Part shown: positions 58,101 to 63,837 of the stretch, one piece after another
How positions within the stretch are numbered: the stretch's first letter is position 1
How the letters are laid out: each line of letters opens with the position of its first letter
NCBI GenBank assembly: GCA_045222555.1
Contig: JBGUYY010000091.1
Span: 124,001-188,000, forward strand
Direction of reading: 5' to 3'
Length of the DNA stretch: 64,000 bases
Source: UBA1756 sp045222555
GTDB lineage: Bacteria > Bacteroidota > Bacteroidia > Bacteroidales > WCHB1-69
Notes under the pieces: model-generated
Seen by the model: the letters and a program-made list of their open reading frames with translations, nothing else
What the model was told of the DNA's origin: nothing
The model's database searches: none
Made by a program: the position numbers and the translations under genes

Positions 58101-58568
58101 AACAACGATGATGCCCTGTTCAATGAGTATGGCTATCTTTATACTTGGTATGCCGTATGCCATCTGCCCGAAAACAACAATTCGGTAAGCCCCACCGTAG
58201 TGGATGGACATATCCCGGGTATTTGTCCCGCTGGGTGGGCATTGCCGACCGTAGAGGACTATGTCATCATGGTAGAGGCTGCCGGCGGTCTGCCGCACGT
58301 GAAGGTTGCCGACGACAGTTACTGGATTACCGGTCTGGAAGGTTCTACACCGAGCAGCGGTTTCGACGCTCTGGGCGCCGGTTACTACAAGTCTGCCACC
58401 GACTCCTACGAAGGACTGAAAACAACCGCTCGCTTCTGGACTGCTACGCCAAGTGGTAACGCTACCGACGGAGTGGCAGTACAGTGTGGCGTGTGTGAAG
58501 GTGAAGAGGTAGTTATTATCCCCAAACCTGATGGTTGTAGCTTACGTTGTGTCAAGATTAATAACTAA
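43131..58568 (+). CDS. Giant secreted GLUG/SprB/YDG-MBG/FISUMP repeat protein (5145 residues)
   Basis: A single frame, paralogous to the preceding gene. Residues 1-33 include an arginine/lysine-rich start and a signal peptide ending AVKAQ. Five GLUG modules lie at about 37-327, 434-847, 944-1340, 1424-1945 and 2034-2367, with the same openings (LSAFRTGINSGSVFTY, LQNLRDGINSGATFMY). SprB-like repeats are at ~2457-2667 and YDG/MBG domains at ~2667-4680, many more than in the first giant because of late tandem expansions (residues ~3978-4229 and ~4308-4577). Ig-like repeats (~4680-4944) and a FISUMP domain (~4944-5145, LGANCWTKPN ... ICPAGWALPTVEDY ... CSLRCVKINN) close it. No T9SS sorting domain is seen. 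The C-terminal ~560 residues are the part most like the first giant. Surface adhesion is inferred, not shown. Confidence 0.9.
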   Translation: MMIQPNVGRREFKKKVLFTIVFIFTALAFAVKAQDGSSGAPFPIRTAQQLTSLAQRINAGGTFYFNPADSMYVTANATGRVAIANKGEGAYFKLVADIELNSADVAASEGTGSYTQWVPIGNSNEHPFDGTFDGGHHLVSGVFISKPEANNMGLFGQTANHATIKNLGVIRSYVCGQNDVGGIVGKTLGTIIDSCFFVGTVIATNAHVGGVVGQISGATVVSHCYASATVSATVSQVGGIVGCTDNAGDACTISNCYSSSIVQGLQQYTGGILGEDKHEYTILSNLYYDRQMIHMLTAGIQHNNIGTGMETRDMIDGTWAPAGFTATGAGFYPHITHFDVPATSPAFLSVVPIILPANTTLSDLETVTEITLGGGSTVSWEDVEIVGDASLSDHTFTLNGECYAELVATANNNSSITRTYPLHLVKTPLLGTAANPFPINNLTDLSAFRTGINSGSVFTYKHFSIPALGANTHFIQTADIAMPNSNWASIGNGSAVPFKGTYDGGNHVITGWQHSTAEYAFFRYTDHATIKNLTIRGIRSSNQSALIRCMTAGTVDNCHTDGCTSIKGPLIYETSESTDTAYIRNSSNSNKIDISGDIGGLVRQLGTKYNVIDNCHNYGNVKGTIRVGGLVGRAKENSGAYLIMTRCSNHGLIENYSTGNEARVAGLVGHMDCSISYSYNAGEVKGYLHEAGIVAAGTVSVSYCYNVGNITCGAAGNVSAREGNVYGIASSASHSFNTGRITNYSTGNAYGVAGGTPTDCFNAGEVVAHVNGAAYSISANTATRSYVIGRLEGADKQVNATYYDASRVPSFTSASATSKTTAQMTTGSLMSNANWLETSGLYPRIAGLDTLTISQAVALPITFGSTTDNVDHVSANFTVANRFGIKWRIEGTSGATISTGDGTTSQTVTLPTNRTGGNIILAAYKGDSVYYRITLKMAVATPTSALTVDNLTDLQNLRDGINSGATFMYKGTPVPAGGEGTTFRLTANFNMPTTSWTAIGTISNTFKGTFDGDNHTLNKLKQSGVNVAGLFGYVEGGTVKNLVLDSVNITSFQYGGSVCGCLRGDTIKNCKTRGTMNGGGTEYHAHRQVGCVVGSATGTSYITNCENYINFTHAGTGSNPYSSVGGIVGSASETTNIDTCINAGNITGGEFVAGICANGGKLHCCINYGDITGMALSRGVAGIAVQSLGGHGYITSVLPECYQCVNSGKVEVPVVSASCYVSGVCSRGKVQQCYNAGMVIGNNAECVSGVQAVNGGEGSTVTRCFNVGQVTGTGTVRAVTNTTSSVTNCFYDQQMCTATDSHSGVTAKTTAEMCGTLLRASLGNDTYYYYEANMYPRMKGIQDKAASKAIAAPIFLNVQDSVTYVENHFTTGGCANHNVVWTTDGASISITGCADTLRVPGLPYMMATINDTIYKKVRLQVLMDAFIIKDSAELNHFRARINAGNVFYYNPADSTYHQYESAGYISVPASGVGATFRVSNDINLNNQAWTPIDNFRGTFDGGHHTISNFRPNARENTGFFGTTTNAFIKNLILEDVRVNTTKAKAAILVGTMTSTNLSDITIKNSVINSSENHVGGIAAVATGCNTTGLTLLNDTITGKQYTSGGVGQWTGNSLTHSYAKGCVITGTNYVGGFGGSVSQQGITFTQTDVIVDTCTIVGTTGVGGFFGSHGYNHGGNPKNIHVRGGSVTGTGNNVGGLYGTGNGLGFSDAYCSNSATVTGKNNVGGIVGSKSHREMNYAINTGSVTGNNYVGGIMGTDAGSGTGQASASHCVNTGSVTGNNYVGGIRGNAYHTSTSAAVQCVNTGDVTGNQYVGGIIGESKGGSCGNVNAGRITGNSYVGGLVGSQTNYTGYSLSLHHSYSSGQVYGTEYVGSVVGYHESTTVSKCYYDKQMSSRVKGSGVAEDDITDVAEGKLTREMLNTGISTQLANGSTVYFTYTANLYPRPTTVVNRDDAKVAASPIVLADTVTAYTIPGIAGYTINPSTANSVEWSRTDGIAFYKDGTSFKAQRSGMTVLTASLNGFSKNVDFVVGVSSDLPCIIKNYAELTKFTTYINSGNSFYYNTADSSFHATPPSSSISIIPIAAGGESCFFKLNYDQSFQIDEWPGRIGTPAHPFLGDFNGGNHTISYLPNSTSDTCGFFGYNAGNVYNLNFTNTNMTTANTHDFVGVVAGYNAGKIDSCHVASGSVYGHNNVGAIAGANTGYVSSSYSSAQVAGNSYVGGVVGNNTYSLTSCFNIGDVQGTTYTGGVAGDNSGTLTYSYNAGNITGIGTVNRLGGVVGNSGNNLGYCYNVGTINGTGSNIGSVAGACSANNIATVAYDNQMSVITAFGSGDLLATSAYTADMTGTALRSVLGTDNWEYTTGLYPRLKGMDTLNAAYIGAAPVFLSDGERVMDVEHAFSVQTNNSVTWASSSDALDMSGQPAVTFVHCGQPVLTVSRGGEERNVPLQINYTASQEIRDTTCGEPYTWDLNGIVYHTSNTVMVNRVEADGCPYTYTLKITIPEPLQVAVSATPQQCYGENDGAAMATPQGGLGHSYTYTWVDNDGVSYPSTASISHLAPNKRYIVTVQDALNTKVCTVKDSVEVDPAIELVASVDSVSGGCYGSVDGFFEVSFSGGAAPYVLSWNGNSRTVADPKDHYRIDGLNNGTYNITVTDDHGCEKVLTATLSEDNTLYTVTAFGDSKMYDGTPLVSNQYILQIGTGTPVSITSGQSQTLANGDVLTATVSLVDPTDVGVYSNTITSCTVMRDGVDVTCQYNLTLNNSTVVITKRHVTLTSGDSTAFYPNTARKDEVTVSGDGFAAGETVTYNVTGEQIGGGVSDNTFTINWGTVNPDNYDTTKVYGTLTVVKNGMLIVRAKSLNRNYDGTTDVFTSEENVGYTVAAYYVRGVNDTVYGLGPEYSVEVVMNNGADISMKDADTVPNVITSVHAYYNDGVTIHDVTNSFESHQFTDGVLQVNPRPVEVISQDNSWTYDGQTHTLPGVTIVGSFVAGEMESVAATATGSIKDYGTVTNTIQLHPVAGGNYLASNYDITKTEGTLEITKRQLTITGVTNYIDYTGQEESITEFTYGNLVSGHTASGISYLAHGTEIGEHVGAFSGTLLVKDENNIDVTNNYEPDYRVGSLWIRSLDKELKVISVTSSHSYDGTTITDQLYNVTFGYVPVSSVDDNFHFRLSTGDTVVVTPKDDAVTGRIHVGSFRNNFEIAIVPAAHSGNYHNIVLDTGVVSITPRHVTLRSMSMNKVYDAQPIAWDSVMVAGDGFVEGESATYNNFRGGNTYTNVGEYKNTFNYTLSSSTQAADYQISIDTGLLVITPATLTIKANDLTRYYGEPNNFTYEINGFQGGEGSSVISGLDANHPSYDCLGGQYAPIGTYTITPVLTGLTAGNYTLVPATGTLTVQRRNLVVNAPSITVAYNGLEHNQTTDPIDNSEITYTGLATGDVATASMSYARVEGGESAMNVLSCMITHNGENVTNNYNITANPNSKLIVTPANLTIKVDNETKTYDGTDLLADSYTIVSGSIQANDAIVASSVNYVGSQRNVGTSTAHINESDFRILHNGIDNVTTSSYNITFQTGDLTVTPKAVTVTADAKTKVYGESDPTLTATVAGTLGSDVVTYTLSRAAGEDVGTYTITPTGDATQGNYAVTYVTNTLTITKAELVVKVNNQTKTYGEADPDNSVTLVGLTNEDTESAILTALSLSYTRVSGEDVGTYTITAHGPSEIDNYTVSYQTGTLTITKAALTVTADAKTKVYGGADPALTVTFTGVTGEDTPASLTADLGLTISRAAGEDVGTYTITPTGAATHQNYTVTYTINNFTITPAAITIKADDKTKVYDNDESTDPALTATVTGVPTSGVAPVYTLSRAPGQAVDDYTIFVSAPATSNPNYTITTETGTFSITKRDLTITINDTKEYDGTALVTNYTEATATGLQNGATLNAGAVTTPSANANTYTDNTGVNITTQFATSDGIGNYNVSYNFTQKITQKSLTITADSDSKVYDGTALTKNSYTNTALATGDHIESVTVTGSQTVVGTSTNVPSAAVIKNASDEDVTASYAITYVNGTLEVTQKSLTITADSDSKVYDGTALTKNSYTNTTLAAGDAITSVTVTGSQTVVGTSANVPSAAVIKNASDEDVTSSYAITYVNGTLEVTQKSLTITADSDSKVYDGTALTKNSYTNTALASTDHFESVTVTGSQTVVGTSANVPSAAVIKNASDEDVTTSYDITYTNGTLEVTPKAITISADDKTKVYDNDASTDPALTATVSGVPTNGVAPVYTLSRTAGQTVGNYTITVTAEATSNPNYTITTETGTFSITPRDLTIQLDTTKVYDGTVFVSTYAATGAGYTVTGLQNGATVTAGVVTSSAKDVATYIDSVATNYASVTTAFTTSDGITNYNVIYDLKQVITPATLTIKLDTTKVYDGTAFVSTYAATGAGYTVTGLQNGATVTAGVVTSSAKDVATYIDSVATNYASVTTAFTTSDGITNYNVIYDLKQVITPATLTIKLDTTKVYDGTAFVSTYAATGAGYMVTGLQNGATVTAGVVTSPSANVGTYTDNTGANITTAFETSDDITNYTVTYDFKQVITPRPGAVVTIQEHGAEVEYNGTDQRVTGYSVSIADPINLYTVADFSFIGMVSDSIAHGTGSADAIHIYDMNLRPAYFRNDNTNYMNVTFQISDSALYIYPNLKAEATTTQVFCHSGNNGTATIEVTGGKQHFGKYHFSFEGGTPEEFESPHTYTDLPEGSYSVEITDSLGYHVTVNFSITEIEELTATIVTPTDLCPNQGSYPVRVNVTGGTAPYTYTWTGAQAVDADATQVLQVAVNDGEETYAVSVSVLDAHNCPAADDATFTVKPSVEKVGSVTYTCSNDTSVTLRYGVYDTLIILNQPAWISNIPAMPLTLVPEGKPVTDRYAIPEGREDTTYIVKWHIVDTCGGDTLICTQRITVAFPDCAGTVNDANGNSYEVIRLGANCWTKPNYLAVPEPIRSTRASSNGTYKYNNDDALFNEYGYLYTWYAVCHLPENNNSVSPTVVDGHIPGICPAGWALPTVEDYVIMVEAAGGLPHVKVADDSYWITGLEGSTPSSGFDALGAGYYKSATDSYEGLKTTARFWTATPSGNATDGVAVQCGVCEGEEVVIIPKPDGCSLRCVKINN
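55062..55817. repeat. Three tandem 252-bp units within the second giant gene
   Basis: Units start at 55062, 55314 and 55566, exactly 252 bp (84 codons) apart, each encoding one YDG domain from QKSLTITADSDSKVYDG to NGTLEVT. They are nearly identical at DNA level, and third codon positions are mostly G or C, unlike the surrounding gene. The few differences cluster around ALATGDHIESV / TLAAGDAITSV / ALASTDHFESV. Confidence 0.95.
56052..56861. repeat. Three tandem ~273-bp units within the second giant gene
   Basis: Units start at 56052, 56325 and 56598. The first two are 273 bp (91 codons) and nearly identical, including silent positions. The third is 264 bp; its first half matches, then it switches to a sequence like the older copy near 54930 (TPSANANTYTDNTG / SPSANVGTYTDNTG). 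This suggests copying between units. Confidence 0.93.
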
Positions 58569-58591
58569 TCTCGCACAACTCAATATTTCTA

Positions 58592-58626
58592 ACACCCGCC
58601 GTAGTAATACGGCGGGTGTTTTTTTT
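58592..58626 (+). terminator. Terminator of the second giant gene
   Basis: ACACCCGCCGTA, a GTAA loop and TACGGCGGGTGT form a perfect 12-bp stem, followed by eight T. Nearly the same as 42775-42809, including the preceding TTTCTA. Confidence 0.95.
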
Positions 58627-58634
58627 CTTAAAAA

Positions 58635-58654
58635 AATCCCCCAAAATGGGGATT
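58635..58654. other. Hairpin AATCCCC...GGGGATT at the feoAB promoter
   Basis: A 7-bp stem with a CAAAAT loop overlaps the candidate -33 TTG of feoAB. On the minus strand it is followed by a T-run, so it would work as a terminator in that direction, but no minus-strand gene ends here. It could be an operator; I see no known Fur or DtxR box. Confidence 0.35.
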
Positions 58655-58684
58655 GTGCAGGTGAAAATTATTGCCGAATTTTGC
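58653..58684 (+). promoter_or_regulatory. Candidate promoter of feoAB
   Basis: TTG at 58653 and GAATTTTG at 58677-58684 (one mismatch to TAnnTTTG) are 21 bases apart, and the ATG at 58707 follows 22 bases later. Confidence 0.45.
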
Positions 58685-58706
58685 CGCCCGAAATTCGAAT
58701 AGTAGT

Positions 58707-61208
58707 ATGAACTCAGAAAGCAGAATCACTCTCAACAGCATACCTTCTGGCGGCAAGTGCGTCATCATCCGTATCAGCGGACACGGTGGACTGCGCCACC
58801 GTTTGATGGAAATGGGCTTCGTGAAAGGGGAGACCGTGACCGTGGTCAAGAACTCACCTCTCCAAGACCCCGTGGAATATATTGTGATGGACTCGCACGT
58901 GTCGCTGCGCCGCAGTGAGGCCGACAAGATAGAGGTGCTTCCCTTCGGTGACCATACCGCCGACCGTGCACAGACCGACTACAACGGCACCATCGAAGAG
59001 GAGGCCGTGACCGACCCCGAGCTTTCCGCCCGCATCCAGGAAAAAAGCCATACGCTTACCGTAGCCCTCGTGGGCAATCCCAACTGCGGCAAGACCTCCT
59101 TCTTCAACCATGCCACCGGTCTGCACGAGCGTGTGGGTAACTACGCTGGCGTGACCGTGGATGTGAAATTCGGCACCTTCTACTACAAAGGCTACACCAT
59201 CCGTCTCGCCGACCTGCCCGGCACTTATTCGGTGAACGAATACTCGCCTGAGGAGCTTTGCGTACGCGAATTTCTCACCAAAAACGACTACGACCTCATC
59301 CTCAACATTGTGGATGCTTCCAACCTCGAACGCAATCTCTTCCTCACCACCCAGCTCATCGACATGAACGTGCCGATGGTGATGGCCCTCAACATGTACG
59401 ACGAACTGAAGGCCAAGGGCGACACTTTCGATTATAAAAGCATGGGCAAGATGCTCGGTCTGCCCATCATTCCCACCACCGCCTCCAAAGGCAAAGGCAT
59501 TCCCGAAGTGCTGCAGGCCCTCATCGACGTGTTTGAAGACCATAAAAATCTCACCCGTCACATCCATATCAACTACGGCACCGACCTTGAGGATGCCATC
59601 GCTCCCATTAAAACCAAAATTGCTGAAAATAAGGATATTATCAACATCTATCCTGCCCGCTATATCGCCATCAATACGCTCGAAGGCAACCGACATACGC
59701 TGGGAGACATAGAGACTCTTCCTAATGGCAAAGAGATTATTGCGGAGGCCAAGACCCGCCGTGATGCTTTGGAACGCGCTTATAATGAAAAAATTGATGC
59801 CCAGATCAGCAATGCCCGTTATGGATTTATCCGTGGCGCACTGAAAGAGACCTACCAGCCGGGCAGCAACAGTCGCAAATGGAAAGCCTACGTTGTAGAT
59901 AACATTCTTACTAACAAATGGTTAGGAATACCTATTCTACTGTTCTTCCTCTGGCTGATGTTTGAAACCACCTTTATCTTGGGGGCTTATCCACAGGAGT
60001 GGCTCGATATGTTCGTGTCGTGGTTGGGAAGAGTAGTGGGCAATGCCATGCCCGACGGCATCTTCCGCGACTTGATTGTGGACGGTATCATCGGCGGCGT
60101 GGGGGCGGTCATCTCGTTCCTGCCCAACATCATCATCTTGTTCCTGTTCATCTCGTTGATGGAGGACACCGGCTACATGGCTCGCGCCGCCTTCATGGTG
60201 GACCGTATCTTCCACAAGTTCGGGTTGCATGGCCGGTCGTTCATCCCTTATGTGATGGGCTTTGGCTGCGCGGTGCCGGCCATCATGGCTACCCGCACCC
60301 TCGAGAATAAGAAAGACCGTCTCGTTACTATCCTTACTATCCCCTTCATGTCGTGCTCGGCGCGATTGCCTGTGTATCTGATCTTAGTCTCAGCATTCTT
60401 CCATCGCCATCAAGGTTTGGTGCTGATGAGCATCTATCTGTTTGGCATCCTGATAGGGGTACTGTCGGCGCTGTTGCTCAACAAGACGGCCTTCCGCAGT
60501 GTGTCGGAGGAGTTTGTGATGGAGTTGCCGCCGTACCGCGTGCCCACCGCCCGCAATGTGTTCATGCACATGTGGGACAAGAGTGCGCAGTATCTCAAGA
60601 AGATGGGAACGGTGATTTTGGCGGCATCTATCATTATCTGGGCATTGGAATATTTCCCGCGCAACACGAAGCAGGAGCAGCAATTTGCGCAGCAGATTGA
60701 GCATGTGAAGGCCGATAAGAGCCTTACGCAGGCGCAGCAGACGGCGGCGGTGGATTCACTCACCATGCTGAGTGGGGCCTACCACAGTGGCAACTGCTAT
60801 ATTGGCAAGTTCGGTCACGCCATCGAGCCGGTGGTGCGGCCTTGCGGTTTCGACTGGCACATTGCGGTGTCGCTTTGCACGGGACTGGCTGCCAAGGAGG
60901 TGGTGGTCTCCACGTTGGGCGTGTTGTACCAGGCCGATCCTGACACCGACGATGGCGCTTCGCTGGAGGAGAAGATGAAGGAGCAGAAGTGGCCGGAGGG
61001 CAGCGTGCGGGCCGGGCAGCCCATCTACACGCCGTTGGTGGCCTACGCCCTGATGGTGTTCGTGCTGCTGAGTGTGCCGTGCATTGCCACACTGGCGGCC
61101 ATCCGCCGCGAGGCGGGCTGGAAGTGGGTGGTTTTCACCCTTCTGTACACCCTTTCCCTCGCATGGATCTGCTCGGCGCTCATCTACCAGATTGGAAGTC
61201 TGTTTTAA
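58707..61208 (+). CDS. feoB: Ferrous iron transporter, FeoA-FeoB fusion
   Basis: This 833-residue protein imports Fe2+ across the inner membrane. Residues ~5-80 are a FeoA SH3-like domain (LNSIPSGGKCVIIRISGHGGLRHRLMEMGFVKGETVTV). The FeoB G domain follows at ~115-275 with G1 GNPNCGKTSFFN, G3 DLPGTYS and G4-like ALNMYDE, then a helical linker and a membrane core with two Gate regions (GFGCAVPAIMATRTLENKKDRL and the C-terminal LCTGLAAKEVVVSTLG) and ~8 helices. The FeoA-FeoB fusion is usual in Bacteroidota. The frame opens with a TTG at 58671, but the ATG at 58707 fits the promoter and the FeoA start. It is unrelated in function to the giant gene upstream and is probably a single-gene unit. Confidence 0.97.
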   Translation: MNSESRITLNSIPSGGKCVIIRISGHGGLRHRLMEMGFVKGETVTVVKNSPLQDPVEYIVMDSHVSLRRSEADKIEVLPFGDHTADRAQTDYNGTIEEEAVTDPELSARIQEKSHTLTVALVGNPNCGKTSFFNHATGLHERVGNYAGVTVDVKFGTFYYKGYTIRLADLPGTYSVNEYSPEELCVREFLTKNDYDLILNIVDASNLERNLFLTTQLIDMNVPMVMALNMYDELKAKGDTFDYKSMGKMLGLPIIPTTASKGKGIPEVLQALIDVFEDHKNLTRHIHINYGTDLEDAIAPIKTKIAENKDIINIYPARYIAINTLEGNRHTLGDIETLPNGKEIIAEAKTRRDALERAYNEKIDAQISNARYGFIRGALKETYQPGSNSRKWKAYVVDNILTNKWLGIPILLFFLWLMFETTFILGAYPQEWLDMFVSWLGRVVGNAMPDGIFRDLIVDGIIGGVGAVISFLPNIIILFLFISLMEDTGYMARAAFMVDRIFHKFGLHGRSFIPYVMGFGCAVPAIMATRTLENKKDRLVTILTIPFMSCSARLPVYLILVSAFFHRHQGLVLMSIYLFGILIGVLSALLLNKTAFRSVSEEFVMELPPYRVPTARNVFMHMWDKSAQYLKKMGTVILAASIIIWALEYFPRNTKQEQQFAQQIEHVKADKSLTQAQQTAAVDSLTMLSGAYHSGNCYIGKFGHAIEPVVRPCGFDWHIAVSLCTGLAAKEVVVSTLGVLYQADPDTDDGASLEEKMKEQKWPEGSVRAGQPIYTPLVAYALMVFVLLSVPCIATLAAIRREAGWKWVVFTLLYTLSLAWICSALIYQIGSLF

Positions 61209-61242
61209 TCAGAATTCCACTTTATTATTCCGAAAATTATTG

Positions 61243-61250
61243 TAAGTTTG
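61243..61250 (+). promoter_or_regulatory. Candidate -7 element for the aminotransferase gene
   Basis: TAAGTTTG matches TAnnTTTG, 79 bases before the ATG at 61330. No -33 TTG is evident. Confidence 0.45.
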
Positions 61251-61329
61251 CGCACTTGAAAAATCAAGCGTGTTGTATTTTGTATTTTATTGATATTTAA
61301 TAAATTAATCTTTTATAAATAAAATAATT

Positions 61330-62529
61330 ATGCCAAAAATTTCCAACAAAGGACAAAACATGCCCTCCTCACCCATCAGAAAGTTAGTCCCTTTTTCTGA
61401 TGAAGCTAAGAAAAGAGGCGTACACGTTTACCACCTCAACATCGGCCAGCCCGACATCGAGACTCCCGAAGGCGCCCGTAAGGCCGTGAAGGAGTTCGAC
61501 CAGAAGGTTATTGCTTACAGCCACTCCGCAGGTATCCTCTCCTGCCGCCAGAAGCTGGTTGAGTACTACAAGAGCGTCAATATCGACATCACCCCCGACG
61601 AGATCATCATGACCACCGGCGGCTCCGAGGCCATCCTGTTCGCTTTCAACAGCTGTCTGGATCCGGGCGACGAGGTCATCATCCCCGAACCGTTCTACGC
61701 CAACTACAACGGTTTCGCCATCACCTGCGGCGTCACCGTGAAGCCCATCATGTCCACCATCGAAAACGGCTTCGCCCTGCCTTCCATCGAGGAGTTCGAC
61801 AAGATCATCACCCCGAAGACCAAGGCCATCATGATCTGCAACCCCAACAACCCCACCGGCTATCTCTACTCCAAAGAGGAAATCTTGAAACTGGCCGAGA
61901 TCGTGAAAAAACACGACCTGTTCCTGTTCGCCGACGAAGTTTACAGAGAGTTCTGCTACGATGGTGTGAAACATTTCTCCGTGATGGAAGTTCCGGAAAT
62001 TGCCCAGAATGTGGTTCTTCTTGACTCTGTGTCAAAGCGTTACAGCGCATGCGGTGTCCGTATCGGTGCGTTCATCACTCATAACAAAGACGTGTATGCT
62101 ACCGCAATGAAATTCGCCCAGGCTCGTCTTAGCCCGCCGACCTATGGTCAGGTGCTCACCGAGGCTGCCGTAGATACTCCGCAGGAGTACTTCGACGCGG
62201 TCATCAACGACTATGTGGCCCGCCGCAACACTGTGGTGGATGCCATCAACGCGATGCCCGGCTGCATGTGTCCGAAGCCGAAAGGCGCCTTCTACGCCGT
62301 CGCCCGTCTGCCCATCGACAATTCCGACAAGTTCTGCCGTTGGCTGCTCGAAGAGTTCAACTTCAATGGTGAGACCGTGATGCTGGCCCCCGCCACGGGC
62401 TTCTATTCCACGCAGGGCAAGGGTACCAATGAGGTGCGAATCAGCTACTGCCTCAAGGTTTCTGACCTCGAAAAGGCCATGAAATGCCTCGCCGAGGCCC
62501 TGAAGGTCTATCCCGGCCGTACCCTGTAA
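61330..62529 (+). CDS. PLP-dependent class I/II aminotransferase, aspartate aminotransferase-like
   Basis: This 399-residue cytoplasmic enzyme has the fold-type I motifs HLNIGQPDIETPE near residue 35, TTGGSEAILFAFNSCLDPGDEV near 95, ICNPNNPTG (Asn contacts PLP) near 173, LFADEVYREF near 200, and the PLP lysine in DSVSKRYSACGVRIG at Lys236, plus NEVRISYCL (substrate-binding Arg) near the end. Class I relatives transfer amino groups from aspartate, tyrosine or similar donors to 2-oxoglutarate; exact specificity is not readable. A GTAGAGACG palindrome lies 21 bases after the stop codon and may act as its terminator. Confidence 0.93.
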   Translation: MPKISNKGQNMPSSPIRKLVPFSDEAKKRGVHVYHLNIGQPDIETPEGARKAVKEFDQKVIAYSHSAGILSCRQKLVEYYKSVNIDITPDEIIMTTGGSEAILFAFNSCLDPGDEVIIPEPFYANYNGFAITCGVTVKPIMSTIENGFALPSIEEFDKIITPKTKAIMICNPNNPTGYLYSKEEILKLAEIVKKHDLFLFADEVYREFCYDGVKHFSVMEVPEIAQNVVLLDSVSKRYSACGVRIGAFITHNKDVYATAMKFAQARLSPPTYGQVLTEAAVDTPQEYFDAVINDYVARRNTVVDAINAMPGCMCPKPKGAFYAVARLPIDNSDKFCRWLLEEFNFNGETVMLAPATGFYSTQGKGTNEVRISYCLKVSDLEKAMKCLAEALKVYPGRTL

Positions 62530-62550
62530 TTCAACATTATTGAATCATTC

Positions 62551-62578
62551 GTAGAGACGGTGCATGCACCGTCTCTAC
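62551..62578. repeat. 28-bp perfect palindrome of the GTAGAGACG family
   Basis: GTAGAGACGGTGCA and its exact reverse complement, followed by ATTTTTATA. It is the third copy of this element in the window. Its position between the aminotransferase and nspC, with following T residues, could give it terminator activity. Confidence 0.85.
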
Positions 62579-62595
62579 ATTTTTATAGATATATT

Positions 62596-63747
62596 ATGAC
62601 CCATTTCGACCAATATCCCTCCCCGTGCTACATCATGTTCGAGGAATCGTTGGAGGCCAACCTCCAGTTGCTGAATCTCGTACAGGAGAGTGCCGGCGTG
62701 TCCATTATCTGTGCCCTCAAGGGTTTTGCCTTCTGGCAGGCGTTCCCGATGGTGCGCCACTACCTCAGCGGCGCCACTGCCAGCTCGCTCAACGAGGCAC
62801 GCCTCATCGCGGAGGAGATGGGCTGCGACGCGCACACCTATGCGCCGGTGTATCTCGAAAACGAATGGCGCGACCTGATGCTCTACAGCAGTCATATCAC
62901 CTTCAACTCGCTGTCGCAGTGGGCCAAATACCGCCAGTCGGTGCAGGAGTTTCCGAAAAAAATCAGCTGCGGATTGCGTGTCAATCCCGAGTATTCGGAG
63001 GTGAAGACCGACTTGTACAATCCCGCCCGCCCGGGCTCACGGTTGGGCATTTTGGAGGAACAGATGCCACCGCATCTTCCGGAAGGTATTGAGGGATTGC
63101 ATTTTCACACCTTGTGCGAAAACAACAGCTATGCATTGGAGAACTGTCTGAAAGCCTTTGAGGAGAAGTTCGGTCATTGGATTGACGAGGCCAAGTGGGT
63201 GAACATGGGCGGCGGACATCTCATCACTGAGAAAGATTACGACATCCCGCACCTTATCAGCATTTTGAAGGCGTTCCGCGAGCGACATCCCAATCTGGAG
63301 GATGTGATTCTGGAGCCCGGTGAGGCAGTGGGCTGGCGCACCGGCGTGCTGGTCTCTACGGTGGAGGACATCGTGGAGAACAAGGGCATCAAGATTGCCA
63401 TGCTGAATGTTTCGTTCTCGTGTCACATGCCCGACTGTTTGGAGATGCCCTATAAGCCTGTGATTCTCGGAGCCACCGAGCCCGACGAAGCCAGTAAGTT
63501 TGTCTATCGCATGGGCGGTTGTTCGTGCCTTGCAGGCGATTTCATCGGCATGGGCGATTTCGCTTTCCCAGAGCCGTTGGAAGTGGGCGACCGCATCGTG
63601 TTCGACGACATGATTCATTACACCATGGTGAAGACCACCTTCTTCAATGGAGTGCAGCATCCAGCCATTGGCGTGGTGCGGCGCGACGGCGAGTTTGAGC
63701 TGCTGTCGCAACCCGACTATGCGGCCTACAAGGCCAAGTTGGGGTAG
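62596..63747 (+). CDS. nspC: Carboxynorspermidine decarboxylase
   Basis: NspC decarboxylates carboxynorspermidine or carboxyspermidine to norspermidine or spermidine, the last step of the alternative polyamine pathway. The 383-residue protein has the alanine-racemase-type barrel with the PLP lysine in CALKGFAFW (Lys42), LSGATASSLNEARL, the LHFHTLCENNSY block, WVNMGGGHL near 205, EPGEAVGWRTG near 250 and a C-terminal GCSCLAGDFIGMGDFAF with the active-site Cys. The open frame starts at 62560, but that would read through the palindrome; ATG 62596 (MTHFDQYPSPCY) matches the family. The partner carboxynorspermidine synthase is not in the window. Confidence 0.94.
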   Translation: MTHFDQYPSPCYIMFEESLEANLQLLNLVQESAGVSIICALKGFAFWQAFPMVRHYLSGATASSLNEARLIAEEMGCDAHTYAPVYLENEWRDLMLYSSHITFNSLSQWAKYRQSVQEFPKKISCGLRVNPEYSEVKTDLYNPARPGSRLGILEEQMPPHLPEGIEGLHFHTLCENNSYALENCLKAFEEKFGHWIDEAKWVNMGGGHLITEKDYDIPHLISILKAFRERHPNLEDVILEPGEAVGWRTGVLVSTVEDIVENKGIKIAMLNVSFSCHMPDCLEMPYKPVILGATEPDEASKFVYRMGGCSCLAGDFIGMGDFAFPEPLEVGDRIVFDDMIHYTMVKTTFFNGVQHPAIGVVRRDGEFELLSQPDYAAYKAKLG

Positions 63748-63806
63748 GGGAGCGTTGCCCGCTGCGCTTGCCACGGAATGGCGGCGACACTCTCGGCATT
63801 TTTCCC

Positions 63807-63814
63807 TATTTTTG
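63807..63814 (+). promoter_or_regulatory. Candidate -7 element for the C69 dipeptidase gene
   Basis: TATTTTTG matches TAnnTTTG, 23 bases before the ATG at 63838. Confidence 0.55.
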
Positions 63815-63837
63815 CAAGCCCAATAAATAATCTGATA

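Noticed and set aside
29381..58568. Polyketide or non-ribosomal peptide synthase, suggested by the size
   Set aside because: There are no catalytic domains; the sequence is beta-rich repeat protein with signal peptides.
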